Below are positions 34,134 to 42,154 of a DNA stretch of 64,000 nucleotides, piece by piece. The DNA is taken from the NCBI RefSeq assembly GCF_900103585.1, contig NZ_FNHV01000002.1, forward strand, positions 487,461 to 551,460. The letters are read 5' to 3'. Under the pieces are notes generated by a model. It did no database searches. It worked only from the letters and a program-made list of their open reading frames with translations, and was not told the origin of the DNA. Every line of letters begins with the position of its first letter. The stretch's first letter is position 1. The position numbers and the translations under genes are program-made. This stretch comes from Streptomyces sp. cf386. Lineage in GTDB: Bacteria; Actinomycetota; Actinomycetes; Streptomycetales; Streptomycetaceae.

Positions 34134-34265
34134 CCTTTGTGAGAAGACCCGGAACCGGGGCTACCGCGATCCGCGGTTCCGTTGTTCCCCGAGGCCGAAC
34201 CCCGCGGCGGCCCTCGGAGCCGGCGCCGCGCCGACGAGGAACTACCTCCCGCAACGCTTGACGCG

Positions 34266-34287
34266 CCCTCAGCGTCACCGCTGAGGG
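34266..34287. terminator. 9-bp hairpin
   Basis: CCCTCAGCG, TCAC, CGCTGAGGG is a perfect stem with a 4-nt loop. It follows the coiled-coil gene and lies 20 bp before a second inverted repeat at the recombinase start. It is a terminator, or part of the recombination site. Confidence 0.5.
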
Positions 34288-34306
34288 CCCAGTAGGGTCT
34301 GTCCGG

Positions 34307-34334
34307 TGTCACAGTTATGCCCATTACTGTGACA
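34307..34334. promoter_or_regulatory. Inverted repeat at the serine recombinase start
   Basis: TGTCACAGT-N10-ACTGTGACA is a perfect 9-bp inverted repeat lying 30 bp before the likely GTG start of the recombinase. Serine recombinases often keep their crossover or operator sites next to their own gene. It is a candidate att/res site. Confidence 0.45.
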
Positions 34335-34364
34335 GTGCAGGTCAGCGCGTTGGAGGCGATCACG

Positions 34365-35082
34365 GTGCGGTTGGCGGGCTACATCCGAGTTTCGACGGGC
34401 AGTCAGCTGGACGGGTTCGGGCTGGAGGACCAGGAGCGCATCGTGCGCCGCTGGACGCGCGAGCACGGCCACCGCCTCGTGAAGGTGTTTGTCGAGAAGG
34501 CGGTCTCCGGCACGGTCGCCGGCGACGAGCGGCCCGAGCTGGCCACCGCCCTCTCCTGGATCGAGGACAAGAAGGTGAACGGGATCGTCGCGCCGAACCT
34601 CGATCGGCTCGCGCGCGAACTCGTCGTGCAGGAGGCCGCGCTCGCGCAGACCTGGAAGCACGGTGGCCGCGCCTTCATGGCCGACCAGGGCGAGATCGTC
34701 CCGGACGACCCTGAGGACCCGATGCGCACCGCCATGCGCCAGATGATTGGGCGTCTTCGCACAATTGGACCGGGGGATGACAGTGGCGAAGCTCCGCCGC
34801 GGCCGCCGCATCAAGGGCGAGAAAGGCGAGTACGCGTACGGGGCCCCGCCGTACGGCTGGCAGGCCCACAAGAAGGAACTGACCCCGGAAGAAATGGAGC
34901 AGGCCGGCCGAGCGCGTGCGCGCCAGCTCCGCGACGAGGACGAGCTGTCATATCGCGAGATTGCCGCCGTTCTGGACGCCGAGGGCATCCGACCTAAGCG
35001 CGGGGACCGCTGGCACCCGGAGACCATCCGCCGGATGCTCGCTAACTCCACCGACCGACCGCCGACCTTGCGGAAGCGGTAG
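34365..35082 (+). pseudogene. Serine recombinase, frameshifted
   Basis: The N-terminal resolvase domain is intact (RLAGYIRVSTGSQLDGFGLE, nucleophile Ser in RVSTGSQ, later GIVAPNLDRLARELV). Near 34,752 an extra T shifts the frame after MRQMI; the other frame continues MGVFAQLDRGMTVAKLRRGR and a helix-turn-helix-like tail (LSYREIAAVLDAEGIRPKRG). The single-base insertion, if real, kills the protein; a sequencing error cannot be ruled out. The GTG start follows TTGGAGGCG; an ATG at 34,317 would place the inverted repeat inside the gene. Confidence 0.78.
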
Positions 35083-35977
35083 CACGCGAGCTCGGTGCGC
35101 CCACCCTCGTCGAGAACAGCAAGTTCCACGAGCTCCTCGCGAAGTTGTTGCCAGCCATCACGAAGCGGCACGGCCACCCGCACCGACGTCGATGATGTTC
35201 TTCCTCAAGGTGTCCAAGCTCGTCGGGGCCGATACCAAGCGGCGCGCCCTTGAGTAGGCCCAGAGATGGCCTCCCACCTGCAAAGGTGAAGGTTCGTCAG
35301 CCAACAGGGCCGCGAACGTGGTCGACGCAGAAGAGGAGTTCTCCCCTCAGGGCCGACACGGCCACACGCCCATCGTGTAGTGACTTGCGTCACGCCCTGG
35401 AAGGTGCGACACCGCCCGAGCTGTCATCTCAGCGAACGGCCGACACAGCTCTGAGCTGCGCGAATGCCGACAGGCGGCACTCGGGACGGAGCACAACAAC
35501 CACGCTACACAAACGCCGGAAAAGTGTTCCCCCCGCTCAAGCCTGACGGGTTGTCACAACGCCTGTAGGTACCGGTGGCGTTACAACAGCTCTACCCCCA
35601 CTGCGTACTCTTTTGCTCTGACCAACAGCACGGTGAAACAAGGACATCCGGGCCGAGATCGACCCCGGCCCCGGTTGCCGAGCATCACCACCCGCGCCAA
35701 CGGGACGTTGTAGGTCGCCACGTAGTCCGATGCCCGCCCTCGACACCAGGAGGCAAAAACAGCGACCCCCCGCGCCAACGGGGGGCCGCTCACGTAGTCC
35801 GACAGCCCGCCACCCGACTCGTGCTCCTGCCAGAAGCCGACATCAAGATTGGACCGAAGCCATCAGCGCTGGAACCGAGACTAAGGGTCTGAGCGCCCTG
35901 AAGTCACACAGGGGGACCCCATTTCGTCCCTTCCCCCGCACGATGCCCTCTGCCACCCCCTCCTTCGGCGGTGCCCG
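35083..35977. other. Mostly non-coding stretch
   Basis: A short in-frame piece near 35,077-35,190 (AVARELGAPTLVENSKFHEL, then LAKLLPAITKRHGHP) looks like a fragment of a helical protein after the recombinase. The remaining 800 bp have lower coding bias and hold only the repeat pair at 35,691-35,802. No gene can be supported. Confidence 0.5.
35691..35802. repeat. Two copies of a hairpin plus CGTAGTCCGA motif
   Basis: CCCGCGCCAACGGG occurs at 35,691-35,704 and 35,769-35,782, each followed about 20 nt later by CACGTAGTCCGA-type sequence. The second core is extended to a 7-bp stem (CCCCCCG/CGGGGGG). The unit spacing is about 75 bp. Confidence 0.5.
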
Positions 35978-36205
35978 ATGATGCTTACGCTCATCGTCGG
36001 CCTCGCGCTCGGTGGAGCCGCGGTCTATGCGGCCTACCGAGACCAGAAGCTGGGTGCGGCCATAGTGGTCGGCCTCACCGTGGTGACCGTGTTCCTGCTC
36101 CTCATGGACAAGGACCCATCCGCCGCCATGCCGCAGCCGATGGCCCCGTCGACGCTTTTGCCGACGTCGGCGCCGCCCTCTCAGCCGGACCCGCCCACTC
36201 GGTAG
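35978..36205 (+). CDS. Small two-helix membrane protein
   Basis: This 75-residue protein has two hydrophobic helices (MMLTLIVGLALGGAAVYAAY and LGAAIVVGLTVVTVFLLLMD) and a Pro-rich tail. It resembles small spread/holin-type proteins of actinomycete elements only in general layout. No clear ribosome site is visible; the next ATG at 35,981 is equally possible. Confidence 0.5.
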   Translation: MMLTLIVGLALGGAAVYAAYRDQKLGAAIVVGLTVVTVFLLLMDKDPSAAMPQPMAPSTLLPTSAPPSQPDPPTR

Positions 36206-36453
36206 GAGACCCCGCGCATTGGGCAGGTGCGATCCGCGGCCAGGTTGATCGCACCCTCCCGGACGCCGAACGTCGAGCCCCGGCCGACCTCATTGGTGCT
36301 GCTGGACACCCTTCCTGGACGCCCCCAGCAGCACTGTGAGAGTCGTACGAGCAGCGTTCGGGAACCGATCGGTTCTTGGACGCGCTTGTCGATGGGCAGT
36401 CAGCTGCCATGCTGAGCAGCTGAACTCCGACCTTCAACCCCTTGGAGAGCAGC

Positions 36454-36810
36454 GTGGAGCTGAGCGCCACAGGCGAACCCGTCGTCGTACAGGATGACAC
36501 CAAGGTCCACGTCGGCCTCGATCTTCGGCCGGGCACCCTCACCCTCACCCGGGGCGGGGAGGACTTCGCGGCGTACTACGCCCTGGTGAAGTTCGCTTCT
36601 GCCCACGGGGACCCGTGGGCAGCGGAGGAGGTCAAGTTCTCGGCGAAGGGGCCGGACGGCACGGCTGTGGCGTTGACCGTGGATCTCCTCAACGACACGT
36701 GGGACGGCCCCCGGGCTGGTGTCCCCGGGGCGATCTGGAAGGTCGTGGCCCTCGCCGCGACGTCCGCCGGGGACGTCGGTATCACCTACGCGTCTCCTGG
36801 TGCCGTTTGA
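36454..36810 (+). CDS. Hypothetical beta-rich protein
   Basis: This 118-residue protein is predicted beta-rich (VELSATGEPVVVQDDTKVHV, then AIWKVVALAATSAGDVGITY). No family is recognised. The GTG start follows TTGGAGAGCAGC. It converges with the minus-strand gene at 36,821. Confidence 0.6.
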   Translation: MELSATGEPVVVQDDTKVHVGLDLRPGTLTLTRGGEDFAAYYALVKFASAHGDPWAAEEVKFSAKGPDGTAVALTVDLLNDTWDGPRAGVPGAIWKVVALAATSAGDVGITYASPGAV

Positions 36811-36820
36811 GGCGGTACTG

Positions 36821-37588
36821 CTACGAGGCGCCCGGAGCCGGGAGCTGAACCCCCCTGGCGCGCGAGACCCAGTGGATGCGCTGACGCGGCGGCAGCAGGT
36901 TGTAGTCCAGGGTCCGCAGTCCCGAGCCTTCGGTGAGGTGCCACGGCGCGACCCTCCACAGGCCCTCGCGGTCGGGGACCGGCTCGACCGGGCAGCCGGT
37001 CAGCACCAGGTCCCACCGGTCGGTGCTGCCGTTGTCCCGGTCGTCCTCCACGGTGACGCTGCCGAGCACCTGGTGGGGGAGTTCCGCGCCGGCCTGTTTC
37101 GCGGCGAAGTTCCCCGCCAACTGCTTGATGGTGAAGTCACGCTGGAGGTAGATGGCCGCGCTCCTGTCGCCCGGCTCCAGGAGGAACACCCCGGCGGCCG
37201 AGGGCCTGTTCTCCTCGCCGACCACGACCAGGTCGCCCTCGCACCGGACTTCCACCCGCCGGTCGCTGAGGTTCTCCAGCACCAGGACCTGCTGAAGCAC
37301 GAGCCGGTTGGCGCCCTCCTGCTCTGCTGGGAAGTGCCACGTCTGCGACGGCGGCCAGTTGTTGCAGGGCATCCCCGTGCTGGTCCACGCCAGCGGTTCC
37401 CAGGGCGGGGCGCTGAGCTTGAGGGTGACGCCCGGGGCCTGGGAGTCGAGGCGGCTGCGGATCGCGTCGGCGGTCATCAGCTGACTGACCCTGAGCGCGG
37501 CACGTGTGAGGTACGCCTGCCACCCAACGAAGCCGAGGGCAAGCGCAGTGCCGATCGAGCCGACGGCGGTCCAGAAGGTCTCTGACAT
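36821..37588 (-). CDS. Membrane-anchored hypothetical protein
   Basis: This 255-residue protein has one N-terminal membrane helix (FWTAVGSIGTALALGFVGWQ) and a soluble beta-rich domain (QVLVLENLSDRRVEVRCEGD, then LDYNLLPPRQRIHWVSR). The start at MSETFW is favoured because the upstream in-frame extension has no coding bias. It shares the single-helix-plus-domain design of other unknown genes in island D. Confidence 0.7.
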   Translation of the reverse strand: MSETFWTAVGSIGTALALGFVGWQAYLTRAALRVSQLMTADAIRSRLDSQAPGVTLKLSAPPWEPLAWTSTGMPCNNWPPSQTWHFPAEQEGANRLVLQQVLVLENLSDRRVEVRCEGDLVVVGEENRPSAAGVFLLEPGDRSAAIYLQRDFTIKQLAGNFAAKQAGAELPHQVLGSVTVEDDRDNGSTDRWDLVLTGCPVEPVPDREGLWRVAPWHLTEGSGLRTLDYNLLPPRQRIHWVSRARGVQLPAPGAS

Positions 37589-38143
37589 AGCGGAGATTCT
37601 GGCCCGACCCCGCCGAGCCCACGAGGGCGGTGTCCCCCGGCGCGTGCCGGGCCTTGCCACGGCGATACGGGTCCGCGCTGGGGGATGCCGACCGCAGCGG
37701 GGGCCTGGGGGCTGGCGAAAACCCCCAGTGGCCACCGGTGCCCGCCCTGCGGGACGCGGATGGAAGTCGTTGCCCGCCGGACGGGAGCGAGCGAGGTCGT
37801 ACGACGATCCTTCTGGCGTTCGGCCGACGTCGGCGGCGACGCTGGACGTGCTCCAGCGTAAGAACGCTGTCACCGATCCTGCTGGCTTATTCGGCCCTGG
37901 CATCCCAGCTCGGACACCATGGGACAACTAACCGGCCGGTAGCTGGGGCGGAACCAGACGTGACACCACGACCATCGTGAGCCGACTGCGGAAATGGGTA
38001 CAGGGCCCGGCGTCCCTGTACCGTCCTAGTCCTGGGCACACGCGGTGGCGTCGGTGGGGGCTTCCTCTTCGGTGACGTGCGGTGAAGCCTGCGGGTGGAT
38101 GCCTGGCCTTCGAGGGCTTCCTAGCCTTCTTCCACTTTTGGCG
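37589..38143. other. Intergenic region
   Basis: No gene is supported here. Open frames on the plus strand overlap the start of the minus-strand gene and lack a ribosome site. The region includes the hairpin at 37,997-38,022. Confidence 0.4.
37997..38022 (-). terminator. 9-bp hairpin downstream of the second pentapeptide gene
   Basis: GGTACAGGG, an 8-nt loop, CCCTGTACC. It lies about 120 bp past the stop of the minus-strand pentapeptide gene. Likely a terminator. Confidence 0.5.
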
Positions 38144-39319
38144 TCACCCTCCCGAGTCAGTTGGCGGGAAAGGTCCCCAGTTCTGTGGGGCGCCTGTCAC
38201 GTCCTCGAAGTCGACCGTGCCGCCGCTGTACACCGCGTCGATGAAGGTAACCGTGCCGCCGCTGAACTCCGCGCGGACGAAGGCAACGCTGCCGCCGCTG
38301 AACTTCGCGCCGGTGAAGTCGACGCTGCCTCTGCTGAACTTCGCGCCAATGAAGGTAACCGTGCCTCCGCTGAACTCCGCGTCGATGAAGGTAACCGTGC
38401 CGCCGCTGAACTTCGCGCCGGTGAAGTCGACGCTGCCTCTGCTGAACTTCGCGCCGCCGAAGTAGACGCTGCCTCTGCTGAACTTCGCGCCGGTGAAGTC
38501 GACGCTGGCTCCACTGAACTTCGCGCCGCGGAAGTCGACTCTGCCTCCGCTGAAGTAGACTCTGCCAGCGCTGAAATCCGCGCCGCCGAAGTAGAAGCTG
38601 CGGCCGCTGAACTCCGCGCCACCGAAGGAGACCGTGCCTTGAAAAAGACTTCCCTGTAGGTACCCGCCGTCGAAAGTGGCGCGGGTGAAGTCGAAGTTGC
38701 ACGCCGACCAGGAGGTCGGTGCTTGGGGTTGTAGGTGGCTGCGGATGGTCCGGATGATGGTGAGGCGGACCTCGCGTTCGCCCTCCTTGTATGCGGCGGG
38801 CGTCGACGACAGTGATTCGCCCACCGATGCCGTCGAGGCGGCCTCCGGATTGGGCTCGTACGGCATGCGCAGGTAGGCGCACAGAACGTCGACGCACACC
38901 TGTCGCTGCTCGATCCAGTCGTCGGCGAGCCGGGCCATGGCGTATACGCCAGCCAGGCGCACCGCTGCCTGGTCGTGGCCGAGTTGGTCGGCGGCGGTGG
39001 TGAAGCGCTCAGCGAGCTGCTTGTCGTCGGCCCGATGAGCGTCGCCCTCCGCAAGGCGCTGTTTGCGGTAGGCATAGACCCCTGCGAGAACAGCGCCGGC
39101 AAAGGTGAGGGTCGCCAGCGCGGTGCGGATCACCTCGTGAGCAGCGACGGGGTTCTCCGGGGTGGCCTCCTTCGACGCGAGAGAGTGAAGGAATTCGTAG
39201 ATCCCGTAGCCCATGGCCAGGGCCAGCAGGAGGGCGAGCAGGCCCACTACCCAGACGGGCCACAAGCGGGGAGCGTGTCGGCCCCGCGAGGCCGGGTCCT
39301 TATGTCCCCGTCGCGGCAT
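38144..39319 (-). CDS. Pentapeptide-repeat membrane protein (about 391 residues)
   Basis: An N-terminal part has two membrane helices (VWVVGLLALLLALAMGYGIY, then VIRTALATLTFAGAVLAGVY), a linking helical domain (FTTAADQLGHDQAAVRLAGV, ADDWIEQRQVCVDVLCAYLR) and a C-terminal pentapeptide beta-helix (GAKFSGGSVDFTGAKFSRGS repeats, about the last 150 residues). The layout differs from the large pentapeptide protein, with anchor first and repeats last. A longer GTG start at 39,451 would add 44 Pro-rich residues. The family is common in Streptomyces and of unknown function. Confidence 0.85.
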   Translation of the reverse strand: MPRRGHKDPASRGRHAPRLWPVWVVGLLALLLALAMGYGIYEFLHSLASKEATPENPVAAHEVIRTALATLTFAGAVLAGVYAYRKQRLAEGDAHRADDKQLAERFTTAADQLGHDQAAVRLAGVYAMARLADDWIEQRQVCVDVLCAYLRMPYEPNPEAASTASVGESLSSTPAAYKEGEREVRLTIIRTIRSHLQPQAPTSWSACNFDFTRATFDGGYLQGSLFQGTVSFGGAEFSGRSFYFGGADFSAGRVYFSGGRVDFRGAKFSGASVDFTGAKFSRGSVYFGGAKFSRGSVDFTGAKFSGGTVTFIDAEFSGGTVTFIGAKFSRGSVDFTGAKFSGGSVAFVRAEFSGGTVTFIDAVYSGGTVDFEDVTGAPQNWGPFPPTDSGG

Positions 39320-39539
39320 AGCTGTCACGGCTTGATCATGCTCGTGCTCTGGCCCTGACGGAGCGCTGTGGCCGCCGTTCGGCGGAACGGGAACACTCGC
39401 CTGGGTCCGTGGTACTCCCGGCCCTGAGCTCGCGGTGGGGGACACCACCACGGGCTTGGGGGGACCATGCTCGCCAGAAGAACCGCGCTCGTCACGGCCG
39501 CCATCCTCGCCGCCACACTCTTGCGCACCTGTGACACGA

Positions 39540-39574
39540 GCGAGCCCCCGTCGCCATTGGTGACGGGGGCTCGC
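39540..39574 (-). terminator. 13-bp terminator hairpin
   Basis: GCGAGCCCCCGTC and GACGGGGGCTCGC with a 9-nt loop lie 20 bp after the stop of the small secreted-protein gene. A strong rho-independent-type terminator. Confidence 0.7.
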
Positions 39575-39593
39575 CGAGATTCGCCCGTAGAAC

Positions 39594-39959
39594 CTACGGG
39601 GTCACCCTGTATGCGTGGCAGTCAGCGCAACCCTTGATGTATGCCCACCGGAACTTGCCATTGGGGCTGGTCCGAGTGATCGACGTCGGGTCGTTGCTCC
39701 AGTCGCCCAAGCTGTCGCCCATCATGCGGAGCCAGACGTGGCCAGCGCACCAGGCCGCCCCATCGAGGGGGTTATCGGTCTTGGTGGCCACGGCCTTCGT
39801 GGAGGTGAGGGTGAGCGTGTAGATGTTGTTGCACGAGCGCTCGTACTGGAACTTGCCCGGCTTGTCGATCAGGATCGTGTCGGCGGCGAAGGCGGGCGTG
39901 GTAGCCAGCATGAAGGCCGCTGCTGCGGCTCCGAGGACTGTCGCTGCGCGCTTACGCAT
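39594..39959 (-). CDS. Small secreted protein with four cysteines
   Basis: This 121-residue protein has a Sec signal peptide (1-25, AAAAAFMLATTPAFAA) and a mature domain of about 96 residues with Cys in RSCNN, AWCAG and GCADC, consistent with two disulfides. No enzyme motif is visible. It could be a small inhibitor, toxin or surface protein. A strong terminator follows and no partner gene is coupled to it. Confidence 0.75.
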   Translation of the reverse strand: MRKRAATVLGAAAAAFMLATTPAFAADTILIDKPGKFQYERSCNNIYTLTLTSTKAVATKTDNPLDGAAWCAGHVWLRMMGDSLGDWSNDPTSITRTSPNGKFRWAYIKGCADCHAYRVTP

Positions 39960-40033
39960 GAGGGCTTCTCCCCGTATTCGGTGGTAGTCGGTCGACCGCA
40001 GCCAAGGTAGAAGGCCGGACGCTCACGGAGTAC

Positions 40034-40442
40034 CTATAACTCTTCAGGGTGCACCGGGAGTTCGCACAGGTCGGCCAGGGGAGCGGTGGTGGCGTCCCGG
40101 GCCTTCATGGTGTGCGGGGTGGCAGGGGCCGCGTTCAAGCTGCGGATGCCTCGCCGGGTGCTCCGACTCGCTTCCCTTCGCGTCACCCCTGATGAGGAGC
40201 CGAACAGCCGCGGCAACATCGGACGGCAGTACAGGCACAGCTCCTCGACCGATCCAGTTGCTCGGATGCGGCTGGTCGGTGGTGACCACGAGCGTCGTAC
40301 CTGGGGTGTCTGCATGCTCGACCGCGAACGTGCAAGGCGACCATGCCAGGCCCTGGTCGTACATCGGCCTGCCTCGCAGCCGCCAGCGGTAGGCCGTGCC
40401 GTCGACAACGATCCGTCGTGATCCCTTGCGGACCAGTGCCAT
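40034..40442 (-). pseudogene. Hypothetical protein, probable C-terminal frameshift
   Basis: The N-terminal part is well formed (MALVRKGSRRIVVDGTAYRW, then LPSDVAAAVRLLI). Past about 40,200 the original frame turns basic and repetitive, while another frame continues with TRRGIRSLNAAPATPHTM to a stop at 40,034. In related proteins the segment after VAAAIR is usually GW.P...G..F.L, which fits the shifted frame better. The function is unknown. Confidence 0.55.
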
Positions 40443-40667
40443 GGCTCCACCCTTCAACAGCGAAGGTGCTAGCGAGCCCGGCCCCGCCGTCCGTCTCAGT
40501 TTCCGTCTCATTCAGCGCCGTTCACGGCCGTTCAGACGAGACCGAAGGCGGTAGCCGGACGCACGACCGGCCGTCGATGAACGCAGGTGAACGGCCCCGT
40601 CCGATGCCCCAGACCCCACCACCACAGTTGGAAAGCGTGCACTTTCGCCCGGGGTACTGTGCTGGTC

Positions 40668-41036
40668 ATGTCAGCCGAACCTGTCTGTCCGCGCTGTGAG
40701 CAGGACTGGGTCCAGCCGTACCGCTTCAAGGCCGATGGGACGTGCTTCCTGCTCTGCACCGAGTGCGACTCGCTGTGGTGGCCCCACGAGACGGTCGGCG
40801 TCACCCAAGCGCGCTTCCTCGACGATGTCGTCGCGGCACGCCTCGGTGTGGAGGGCAACCCATGGAGCGACCGTGTCTGGGCTGACGTCATCGAGCCGGC
40901 ATCCGGACCCGGCGCTGAAGTCCGCCGCACCACAAGCGCACCAGATCGAGCGGGGAACCACGGTGACCGCAGCCGGTCGCCTCGCACCACGGTTCGGCCG
41001 TTCGCCCAGCTCAGCCCGCACGACAGCCCCGAATGA
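40668..41036 (+). CDS. Zinc-ribbon hypothetical protein
   Basis: This 122-residue protein has CPRC near the N-terminus and CTEC about 23 residues later, a four-cysteine zinc ribbon. The tail is disordered and Arg/Ser-rich. The start MSAEPVC directly precedes the ribbon. No function is recognised. Confidence 0.65.
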   Translation: MSAEPVCPRCEQDWVQPYRFKADGTCFLLCTECDSLWWPHETVGVTQARFLDDVVAARLGVEGNPWSDRVWADVIEPASGPGAEVRRTTSAPDRAGNHGDRSRSPRTTVRPFAQLSPHDSPE

Positions 41037-41106
41037 TCACAGCTTCCCAAGCTGATGGTCTGCCGTCCGCCTTGACCTCGTAGGTACGCCCTGATCGGCT
41101 GGTCCC

Positions 41107-41343
41107 ATGGCCATCGACCCAAGCGAGTACGACAACACGATGCCGATCGTGGCGGCCCATCTGGCGAAGGTCGAGCGGGCAGTCAGCCGGACCCGTACCT
41201 CCCACGCCGGGCAGCCGTACACGATCGTTCGGCAAGCCCTCCTCGAAGCGCTACAGCATGAAGACGCTCAACGAGTCGTACCGCAGGTCGTCGACGAGTT
41301 CGCCCGGCGGATCTCTGAGGAACCGGATCAGCTCCCGTTCTGA
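41107..41343 (+). CDS. Small hypothetical protein
   Basis: This 78-residue protein is acidic and helical (YDNTMPIVAAHLAKVERAVS, then VVPQVVDEFARRISEE). It starts at ATG 41,107. Its neighbours are small unknown genes of island D. Confidence 0.6.
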   Translation: MAIDPSEYDNTMPIVAAHLAKVERAVSRTRTSHAGQPYTIVRQALLEALQHEDAQRVVPQVVDEFARRISEEPDQLPF

Positions 41344-41427
41344 TATCCGCCCCTGACATCAACGACGGCCGACGACGGCCTCCACTCCAGCGATCCCGAG
41401 TACTGTGAAGCCCCGGTGATCGAACTC

Positions 41428-41784
41428 CTAAAGCGGTGGCTTCCTGGCAACCAGCGGCCGTGGCCAGCTAACGCAGGCCACGAGTGCGCTGCCATCCTCG
41501 GTGAGGAAGAGCAGGGTGAACCGTGTCCGATTGTTAGGATCGATCAGCGCTGTGCGCACAGGCCGGCCATATTCCCTGATGAGCTGCACTGCTCGCTCCA
41601 GGCCAGGAGGTTCGAATCCGCGCATCCGCATGCGCTGAAGTCGGCGACTGAAGACTCCGGCATGCGCACCAGTGGGTTGTACCCGCTCCTCCACCGAGTA
41701 GGGGGCGCCGCTGCGGAGGGTGGCCAGAGCTATCACGGACGCCTCGTCACCGATCAACAGCGATTCCAGCACATGCCGTTCCAT
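41428..41784 (-). CDS. Hypothetical protein with LFLTEDG motif
   Basis: This 118-residue protein reads MERHVLESLLIGDEASVIAL and ends TLLFLTEDGSALVACVSW. The C-terminal motif recurs in the fragment at 42,064-42,144. No family or function is recognised. It lies downstream of the integrase on the same strand. Confidence 0.6.
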   Translation of the reverse strand: MERHVLESLLIGDEASVIALATLRSGAPYSVEERVQPTGAHAGVFSRRLQRMRMRGFEPPGLERAVQLIREYGRPVRTALIDPNNRTRFTLLFLTEDGSALVACVSWPRPLVARKPPL

Positions 41785-42063
41785 GGTCACCCCGTTTGGA
41801 TCGTGCGGTACAGCAGCCGGGTACCGCAACCCTAGTGACCGCCCCCGCACGGTAGCGTCTCTCCGGGCCCGCCCAGCGGCCGGTATGACCCCCGCTGATC
41901 GCGCTAGAGCTACGGATCAGAAGGTCACTGCTCAGCACACCGCAGAGCGGCCCGTGCCACGGCCGGGCAGCCAGGGTCAACAGCAGGCTCCGACAGGTGC
42001 ATTCGTGCGCGTAGGTTCGATCAGAGAAGCCCAGGCAACCAGCCAGGCACCCCAGCCTTTCTC

Positions 42064-42144
42064 CTAACACGGTGATTCCTCACCAGCCCGCTGTACGCCA
42101 GTGCAGGCCACCAGCGCGCCGCCGTCTTCGGTGAGGAAGAGCAT
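42064..42144 (-). pseudogene. Fragment matching the C-terminus of the 41,428 gene
   Basis: A 26-codon open stretch reads MLFLTEDGGALVACTG and then stops. It nearly copies the end of the neighbouring hypothetical protein, so it is a duplicated remnant just past the integrase stop. Confidence 0.5.
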
Positions 42145-42154
42145 TGCGCGGCCC

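Noticed and set aside
34317..34364. ATG at 34,317 as the serine recombinase start
   Set aside because: It would place the perfect inverted repeat inside the gene and add residues without homology to the resolvase fold; GTG 34,365 has a better ribosome site.
35691..35802. Possible short CRISPR array
   Set aside because: Only two copies, with imperfect and unequal spacing, and no cas genes in the window. The core is a simple GC hairpin.
36821..37927. Longer form of the membrane-anchored island D gene starting at 37,927
   Set aside because: The added 113 residues have weak coding bias and no domain; the start at 37,588 leads directly into the membrane helix.
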